From positions 1 through 27,582 of the forward strand of contig UQTR01000018.1 in assembly GCA_900544065.1 (NCBI GenBank): a DNA stretch of 27,582 bases, in the 5' to 3' direction. The notes below the pieces were generated by a model. The model was given only the letters and a program-made list of their open reading frames with translations. It was not told the origin of the DNA and did not search any database. Below, one piece after another: positions 23,588 through 27,582 of the stretch. The position numbers were made by a program, and so were the translations under genes. Within the stretch, counting starts at the first letter, position 1; every line of letters begins with the position of its first letter. Source of the DNA: an uncultured Collinsella sp. (GTDB taxonomy: Bacteria; Actinomycetota; Coriobacteriia; Coriobacteriales; Coriobacteriaceae).

Positions 23588-24166
23588 ATGAACGAGATTT
23601 CCAACATACATGCGTTTGAAGACGAGGATTTCCTGCACGCCTGCTTTGTGTGGGGAATGGCCGTAGTCGGCGTGTTTGCCGTGTGCCTGGTGCCGGTGTT
23701 TATGCTGCTGAGCGGGCCCGCGGATCTGGATGCGGCTGAAGCGGGCGGCTGGACGGCGGTCGTGGGCTGGATGGTTGGCGTGGCTGTTGTTTGCGCGGCG
23801 TCGTTTGCCGTGCACGAGTTGGTGCATGCGGTGTTCTTTAAGTTGTTCGCGCCTGCCGGTGCGCAGGTGACTTTTGGGGCGAACCTCGAGACGTGCATGA
23901 TCTATGCCTGCGCTGAGGGCATTGTGTATTCGCGCATGCGGTATATGGCGATTTGCCTGGCGCCGACGGTTGTTTTGACGGCGGCGTTTGCCTTGGGGTT
24001 TGCGTTTTCGGGCTATCCGCTACTGTGCTACCTAGCAGGCGGTCTGCACCTGTCGGGCTGCGTGGGCGATTGGTATTACGTACGAACCATTCTGCGTGAC
24101 CGCCGCATCGTCGCCTGCGAGGACACGTCCTTCGGCGTTCGCTTTTTTGGAAAGTCGACTCAATGA
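23588..24166 (+). CDS. DUF3267-type membrane protein with HExxH zinc motif
   Basis: 192 aa with four or five membrane helices. The HELVH motif (76-80) lies at the start of a segment SFAVHELVHAVFFKLFAP, and YSRMRYMAICLAPTVV with GGLHLSGCVGDWY further on complete the DUF3267 pattern, a putative intramembrane or membrane-bound zinc metallopeptidase family; the Asp in CVGDWY may be a third metal ligand. Substrate is unknown. No convincing ribosome site precedes ATG 23588, but a TATCCT -10-like box at 23574-23579 would start transcription almost at the ATG, so a leaderless mRNA is possible. The last codons lie inside an 80-bp palindrome. Confidence 0.85.
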   Translation: MNEISNIHAFEDEDFLHACFVWGMAVVGVFAVCLVPVFMLLSGPADLDAAEAGGWTAVVGWMVGVAVVCAASFAVHELVHAVFFKLFAPAGAQVTFGANLETCMIYACAEGIVYSRMRYMAICLAPTVVLTAAFALGFAFSGYPLLCYLAGGLHLSGCVGDWYYVRTILRDRRIVACEDTSFGVRFFGKSTQ

Positions 24167-24240
24167 TTTTTCCGGGACGGGGATTAAAAAATCATTGTGT
24201 ACCTAATGATTTTTTAATCCCCGTCCCGGAAAAATCATTG
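24161..24240. repeat. 80-bp palindrome with perfect 36-bp arms
   Basis: Bases 24161-24196 are the exact reverse complement of 24205-24240, with an 8-nt loop (GTGTACCT). Each arm contains GATTTTTCCGGGACGGGGAT. The element takes in the stop codon of the DUF3267 gene (24164-24166) and ends 5 nt before the queH ribosome site at 24246. As RNA it would form a very stable hairpin on either strand. I infer a dispersed palindromic repeat that may also act as a terminator. Confidence 0.85.
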
Positions 24241-24257
24241 TGGGTGAGGAGATGTTG

Positions 24258-24833
24258 ATGAAGCCGTTGCTGCTGCACGCTTGCTGTGCGCCGTGTTCGC
24301 TCGAGCCGGTTCGTCTGCTGCGCGAGGAAGGGTTTGAACCCACGATCTGCTGGACCAACCCCAATATTCAGCCGCGCGATGAATGGCAGCGCCGCCTGGA
24401 CGAGCTGCGTCGGTGGTGTGCCGACGGCGGCATCGAGCTTATCGAGGCGGGGGAGGACCGCGAGCGCTGGGAGGCCGGCGTGGCCCCGCTGGGAGCCGAT
24501 CGCCCACGCCGCTGTCGCGCGTGCTATGCACTGCGTCTGGCCGAGGCGTGTCGAGTTGCCGAGGAGCGTGGGTTTGAGTACGTGGGTACGACGCTCGCCG
24601 TCTCGCCGTATCAGTTGTTCGACACCTGCAATGACGTGCTTGAGCGCCTGGCGGAGGCGCGTGGACTTACGCCGGTGATTCGCGATTTTCGTCCGTATTA
24701 TCCCGAGGCCACGCGTCGCTCGCGAGAGCTGGGAATGTATCGGCAGAACTACTGCGGTTGCCGTTTCTCGGCCGTTGAGGCGGCCATGGACCGCGCCCGT
24801 ATTCGCGACGAGCGTAAAGCCGCCAAAAAGTAG
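24258..24833 (+). CDS. queH: Epoxyqueuosine reductase QueH
   Basis: 191 aa. ATG 24258 was preferred over ATG 24252 and GTG 24240 because GAGGAG (24246-24251) is 6 nt upstream. The protein is a member of the QueH (DUF208) family, the non-cobalamin enzyme that reduces epoxyqueuosine to queuosine in tRNA, the last step of Q biosynthesis. The signature HACCAPCS gives Cys9, Cys10 and Cys13, followed by ICWTNPNIQP, RCRACYALRL (Cys86, Cys89), VGTTLAVSPYQ and YCGCRFS (Cys166, Cys168); these cysteines hold the iron-sulfur centre and redox pairs in the family. queA, which makes its substrate, starts 64 nt downstream, so the last two steps are linked. Confidence 0.95.
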   Translation: MKPLLLHACCAPCSLEPVRLLREEGFEPTICWTNPNIQPRDEWQRRLDELRRWCADGGIELIEAGEDRERWEAGVAPLGADRPRRCRACYALRLAEACRVAEERGFEYVGTTLAVSPYQLFDTCNDVLERLAEARGLTPVIRDFRPYYPEATRRSRELGMYRQNYCGCRFSAVEAAMDRARIRDERKAAKK

Positions 24834-24897
24834 TTCATTTGGACCGACAGCCTGCTAGGATGTAGAGCGGACTTTAGCTATATAAGGAGAATCTGAC

Positions 24898-26115
24898 GTG
24901 TCTATGCGTACCGATGATTTTGATTACAACCTGCCCGAAGAGCTCATCGCCCAGGCTCCCGCCGAGCCGCGCGATTCCTGCCGCTTGCTGGTGGTGGATC
25001 GCAAGGGTTCCGAGACGGGGACGCCGCTGGAGCACGGTGGCACCGTCGAGCACCGCATTTTCCGCGACGTTATCGACTACATCGAGCCGGGCGACGTGCT
25101 TGTCATCAACCAGACGCGCGTGATGCCGGCCCGCCTAATCGGCCGCAAGGCCGGCTCGGGCGGCGTGGTCGAGACGCTGCTGCTCAAGCGCCGCGAGGAC
25201 GTGGATCCGCTGGGCCATGTTTGGGAGTGCCTGGTCAAGCCGGGTAAGCGACTCAAGCCCGGCGCTCAAATTGAGTATCGTGCCGGTGGCGCCCATGCGC
25301 CCGAGGGGGCTCCCGTGGTGTTGACGGCCGAGGTCGTCGACTTTGTCACCGACAGTCGCGGCGGTCGTCTGGTGCGCTTTGAGCCGGCCGGTTGCAACGC
25401 CGCCGGCGAGTCGCGTACGCTCGACGAGGCTATCCACGCTGCCGGCCATGTGCCGCTGCCGCCCTACATTACCGATTACGAGGGCGACCCCGAGAAGTAT
25501 CAGACCGTGTACGCCATGAAGGAGGAGCACTCGGCTGCTGCCCCCACGGCGGGTCTGCACTTCACGCCCGAGCTTATGGCAGCAATCGAGGCCAAGGGCG
25601 CAAAGTTTGCCGCCGTCGAGCTCGAGGTCGGCATCGATACCTTCCGTCTGGTGGAGGAGGACGACCCCACGCAGCACGTGATGCACACCGAGCGCTACCA
25701 TGTGTCGCAGGAGGTGGTCGACGCCGTGCACAAGGCCAAGGCCGAGGGGCATCGCGTGATCGCTGTCGGCACCACCGCGGTGCGCTCGCTCGAGAGCGCG
25801 TTTGACGCGGACGCGCCGGTGTCCGATCCGGCCGTGACGGCGCGCTATTTTGAGGGCCGCGAGGACGGCGCCGACACGCTCGGCCGCGGCGACATCGTGG
25901 TGCGCGAGAACGCGACGACGCAGCTCTACCTCATGCCTGGCTCGACCTATCACGTGGTCGACGCGCTGATCACGAACTTCCACGTGCCGCGCTCCACGCT
26001 CATGATGCTCGTGAGCGCGCTTGCCACCCGCGACCAGATCATGGATGCCTACGCCGCCGCCATCGAAGAGCGCTACCGCTTCTTCAGCTTTGGCGACGCA
26101 ATGCTCATTCAGTAG
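24898..26115 (+). CDS. queA: tRNA preQ1 ribosyltransferase-isomerase QueA
   Basis: 405 aa. GTG 24898 has AAGGAGA 7 nt upstream; the ATG at 24904 is 13 nt from it. QueA transfers the ribosyl part of S-adenosylmethionine to preQ1 in tRNA, giving epoxyqueuosine. Family landmarks: FDYNLPEELIAQ at the N-terminus, INQTRVMPARLIG near 65-77, AAPTAGLHFTPEL near 215-228, GIDTFRLVEEDD, GTTAVRSLES and NFHVPRSTLMMLVSAL near the C-terminus, ending FFSFGDAMLI. It is longer than the usual 340-360 aa because of an insert around 130-185 and another near 310-325. A hairpin begins at its stop codon. Confidence 0.96.
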   Translation: MSMRTDDFDYNLPEELIAQAPAEPRDSCRLLVVDRKGSETGTPLEHGGTVEHRIFRDVIDYIEPGDVLVINQTRVMPARLIGRKAGSGGVVETLLLKRREDVDPLGHVWECLVKPGKRLKPGAQIEYRAGGAHAPEGAPVVLTAEVVDFVTDSRGGRLVRFEPAGCNAAGESRTLDEAIHAAGHVPLPPYITDYEGDPEKYQTVYAMKEEHSAAAPTAGLHFTPELMAAIEAKGAKFAAVELEVGIDTFRLVEEDDPTQHVMHTERYHVSQEVVDAVHKAKAEGHRVIAVGTTAVRSLESAFDADAPVSDPAVTARYFEGREDGADTLGRGDIVVRENATTQLYLMPGSTYHVVDALITNFHVPRSTLMMLVSALATRDQIMDAYAAAIEERYRFFSFGDAMLIQ

Positions 26116-26143
26116 GTTACGGCGTTTTACAAACGCCGTAACC
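26115..26143 (+). terminator. Perfect hairpin at the queA stop, possible terminator
   Basis: A 13-bp perfect stem (26115-26127 with 26131-26143, loop TAC) starts at the last base of the queA stop. No T-run follows it, so it may protect the mRNA 3' end or terminate weakly. Confidence 0.5.
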
Positions 26144-26155
26144 GGCCGACGCTGC

Positions 26156-26253
26156 AAACGCCCCTAAGCGGCAATCTGACGTTCAATCGTCGGGCATGAC
26201 CAGAAGGTCAATGCCCTCCTCTTTCACGTCACCTTGCTCGCTTAGGGGCGTTT
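26156..26253. repeat. Inverted-repeat element with 15-bp perfect arms and inner hairpins
   Basis: AAACGCCCCTAAGCG (26156-26170) is the exact reverse complement of 26239-26253. The 68-nt interior can fold into two further hairpins: GACG/CGTC (about 26178-26191) and GGGCATGACC with GGTCAATGCCC (about 26192-26215). The whole would form a three-way branched RNA. The 3' arm ends in TTTTCGC. Small mobile repeat or structured RNA; function unknown. Confidence 0.5.
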
Positions 26254-26290
26254 TCGCTGACTTCGCCAAAACATTGGCGTCGCCGTTGTT

Positions 26291-26337
26291 GGCACCTGGG
26301 GACGTTCCTTTTGTGCCGGCACCTGGGGACACTCCTT
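26291..26337. repeat. Two direct 20-bp repeats (CACCTGGGGAC type)
   Basis: GGCACCTGGGGACGTTCCTT at 26291-26310 and GGCACCTGGGGACACTCCTT at 26318-26337 match at 18 of 20 positions, with a 27-bp period. A short GGCAC/GTGCC stem (26291-26295 with 26313-26317) spans the first unit. This looks like a dispersed REP-type repeat. Confidence 0.55.
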
Positions 26338-26346
26338 ATTTCAAGA

Positions 26347-26383
26347 GATCGGTGCAAGAGGGATAGGTTGCCTTGCACCGATC
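26347..26383. repeat. 12-bp hairpin next to the coiled-coil gene terminator
   Basis: GATCGGTGCAAG (26347-26358) pairs perfectly with CTTGCACCGATC (26372-26383) around a 13-nt loop. It lies directly beside the larger hairpin at 26388-26454. Confidence 0.55.
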
Positions 26384-26454
26384 AAAAAGTTGCGGTGAGA
26401 TGGTTCTTGAATTGGCCTTTTTGAGGGCAAGGCAGGAACTATCTCACCGCAACT
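26384..26454 (-). terminator. Long-stem terminator of the coiled-coil gene
   Basis: A 19-bp stem (26388-26406 with 26436-26454, one G-U pair) with a 29-nt loop is followed on the minus strand by TTTTT. It lies about 27 nt after the stop at 26481. The loop can form a small inner hairpin. The stem is unusually long for a simple terminator and may itself be a repeat element. Confidence 0.65.
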
Positions 26455-26480
26455 GCGTTGGGGCGTATTTGATGCCTGGC

Positions 26481-27582
26481 TTACTTGCTCGTGAAGAGCC
26501 AGATTGCGATGATCACCAGGACCACGGCGATGATGCAGACGATGGCGCCGGTGAATTTGATGCGTGAGTCGCGGGTTCGCTCGCGCACGTCATCCTCGGC
26601 GGCTTCGAGCTGGGCGACTTCGCGTTCGGTTTCGGCGTGTTCGGCTTTGTCGCGCGCCAAGGAGCCAGCGAGCGATTCGGTAATCTCGGGGTGGTCGTGT
26701 ACTTCGGTCGCTTGCTCGATAATCGATTGCGCATGTGCGGCATCTGCTTGGGCATTGGCGATAGCCTGCTCTTGCTCGCGGCGTGCCTTGTCCTGCGCGG
26801 CGATTTTCTCGCGCAGTTCGCGCTGACGCGTCGCAGCGGCAGTTTTTGCGGTCCGCAGCTCGTCGCGCGCGGCGTCTGCCTCGGTCGTCACGGCCTGGTG
26901 GGCGCGCTTGGCGTCGGCGATGGGGGCCTGTGCCTGCTCGACAGCTTGTTCGGCTGCGGCGAGCGAATGTTCAAGATCGGCGGTTACGCGCGGGACGTCT
27001 TCCTCGGCCTTGCGCAGGGCATCGGCCGTGTCGGAGATCTGCATCGATAGTTCGCTGGTGCGCACCGTGTAGTTGGCGGGATTTGCCGAAGGGTTGCGCT
27101 GCAGCTCGGCGTACTCGCGGCGCAGCGTTTCGAGTTGGGCGCGCATGGCGTCGACGGTTTGCTGCGCGGCGGCAATGCCGGCGTCTCGCTCGGCTTGGAC
27201 CTTGTCGCGGATTCGCTTGGAGTCCTCAAGGCGGCGGACCAGACGATTACCGGTTTCGCGCGAGCTCGCCTCGCGGGCCTCGACGGCGTCGAGCGCGGCC
27301 TTCAGGCGGAGCTCAGCCGCGTCGTCTTCTGCCTTCATTTGCTCGAGCTGCCCCTTGAGCTCCGTTGCTTTGGCGGCGTGGGCGTCGCGGTCGATTTCGG
27401 CTGCCGCCACGGTCTTTTGCGCAGCGGCAATCGCCTGACGCTGGTCGGCGACGATTTGGTCGTAGCGGCCTGCGATGTCCTGGCGCGTTTCGAGTTCTTC
27501 GGCCTGGTCGGCGATGCGCTGCTCAAGCTCGGCCAGATGGGCGCGGGCGTCGGCGAGCGCCTTCTTGGCGGCGTTCATCTCG
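26481..27582 (-). CDS. Coiled-coil, C-terminally membrane-anchored protein (5' end outside window)
   Basis: The frame is open to the right edge; an ATG at 27578 lies in it, but the heptad-like sequence begins immediately, so the true start is probably beyond the window. The visible 365 residues are almost entirely Ala/Glu/Gln/Lys/Arg-rich coiled coil, with a break near the middle (LQRNPSANPANYTVRTSEL). One C-terminal membrane helix (TGAIVCIIAVVLVIIAIWLF) precedes TSK. This is a tail-anchored layout, with the coil in the cytoplasm if nothing else crosses the membrane. I do not recognise the family. A long-stem terminator follows the stop. Confidence 0.85.
   Translation of the reverse strand, partial: EMNAAKKALADARAHLAELEQRIADQAEELETRQDIAGRYDQIVADQRQAIAAAQKTVAAAEIDRDAHAAKATELKGQLEQMKAEDDAAELRLKAALDAVEAREASSRETGNRLVRRLEDSKRIRDKVQAERDAGIAAAQQTVDAMRAQLETLRREYAELQRNPSANPANYTVRTSELSMQISDTADALRKAEEDVPRVTADLEHSLAAAEQAVEQAQAPIADAKRAHQAVTTEADAARDELRTAKTAAATRQRELREKIAAQDKARREQEQAIANAQADAAHAQSIIEQATEVHDHPEITESLAGSLARDKAEHAETEREVAQLEAAEDDVRERTRDSRIKFTGAIVCIIAVVLVIIAIWLFTSK

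Larger units (their letters stand above)
26116..26480. other. Repeat-rich intergenic region, no confident gene
   Basis: This 365-bp gap between convergent genes holds five structures: the queA-end hairpin (26115-26143), a long-armed branched element (26156-26253), two 20-bp direct repeats (26291-26337) and two hairpins (26347-26383, 26388-26454). A 49-codon minus-strand frame (26183-26332) is discussed under rejected items. Confidence 0.6.

Noticed and set aside
26183..26332. 49-codon minus-strand frame from a GTG at 26332, ending EEGIDLLVMPDD
   Set aside because: The composition looks somewhat protein-like, but its purine site touches the start codon, it is built partly from the two direct repeats and it runs through the inverted-repeat element. 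Kept as doubtful rather than called.
1..27582. tRNA, rRNA or CRISPR array
   Set aside because: No cloverleaf with conserved TTCGANTC-type loop, no rRNA segment and no regularly spaced repeat-spacer pattern was seen on reading both strands by eye.

Overview
The window looks like chromosome of a high-GC, gut-type Coriobacteriia (Actinomycetota), most likely Collinsella or a close relative. This is inferred from the gene mix (FchA+FolD, class III fructose-bisphosphatase, DegV, C69 dipeptidase, DUF4430 surface proteins under a B12 riboswitch, QueH+QueA) and from the GC-rich codons. No rRNA, tRNA, CRISPR array or phage block was seen. Most of the window is ordinary housekeeping sequence separated by hairpin-rich spacers.

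Layout. 1-3785 (minus strand): a Tat-exported PI-PLC-type phospholipase that runs off the left edge, preceded by two paralogous lipoprotein genes, each with its own terminator and a shared 18-bp near-palindrome upstream. 4055-5650 (plus): promoter, fchA and folD, a two-gene folate C1 operon in which FolD lacks its cyclohydrolase residues and FchA probably supplies that step. 5689-5918: an AT-rich, MITE-like element with perfect 31-bp terminal inverted repeats. 6006-9868 (plus): C69 dipeptidase, a phasin-like helical protein, an AarF/UbiB kinase and a terminator. 9905-14255 (plus): cobalamin riboswitch, a large membrane-anchored protein (two DUF4430 domains, beta-propeller, InlB repeat), an overlapping second DUF4430 protein and a terminator. 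14349-17428 (minus): fbp followed by two GtrA-family membrane proteins. 17712-18639 (plus): degV. 18687-19778 (minus): a conserved TIM-barrel protein of unknown function. 19970-20140 (plus): a 56-aa membrane protein. 20165-23455 (minus): an aberrant MetRS-like protein followed by an RNA m5C methyltransferase. 23588-26115 (plus): a DUF3267 membrane metalloprotease-like protein, queH and queA, with an 80-bp palindrome between the first two. 26115-26480: a spacer packed with inverted and direct repeats. 26481-27582 (minus): a coiled-coil, tail-anchored protein that runs off the right edge.

The strongest candidate for a notable system is the riboswitch-controlled pair at 9905-14255. The aptamer, the DUF4430 domains (related to the C-terminal domain of transcobalamin/intrinsic factor) and the beta-propeller (the fold used by the cobalamin-capturing BtuG of Bacteroides) together suggest a Gram-positive surface B12-capture apparatus. 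Second in interest are the folate division of labour and the MetRS-like protein whose KMSKS and zinc motifs are altered. Third are the small non-coding elements with long perfect inverted repeats, which are probably dispersed in the genome.
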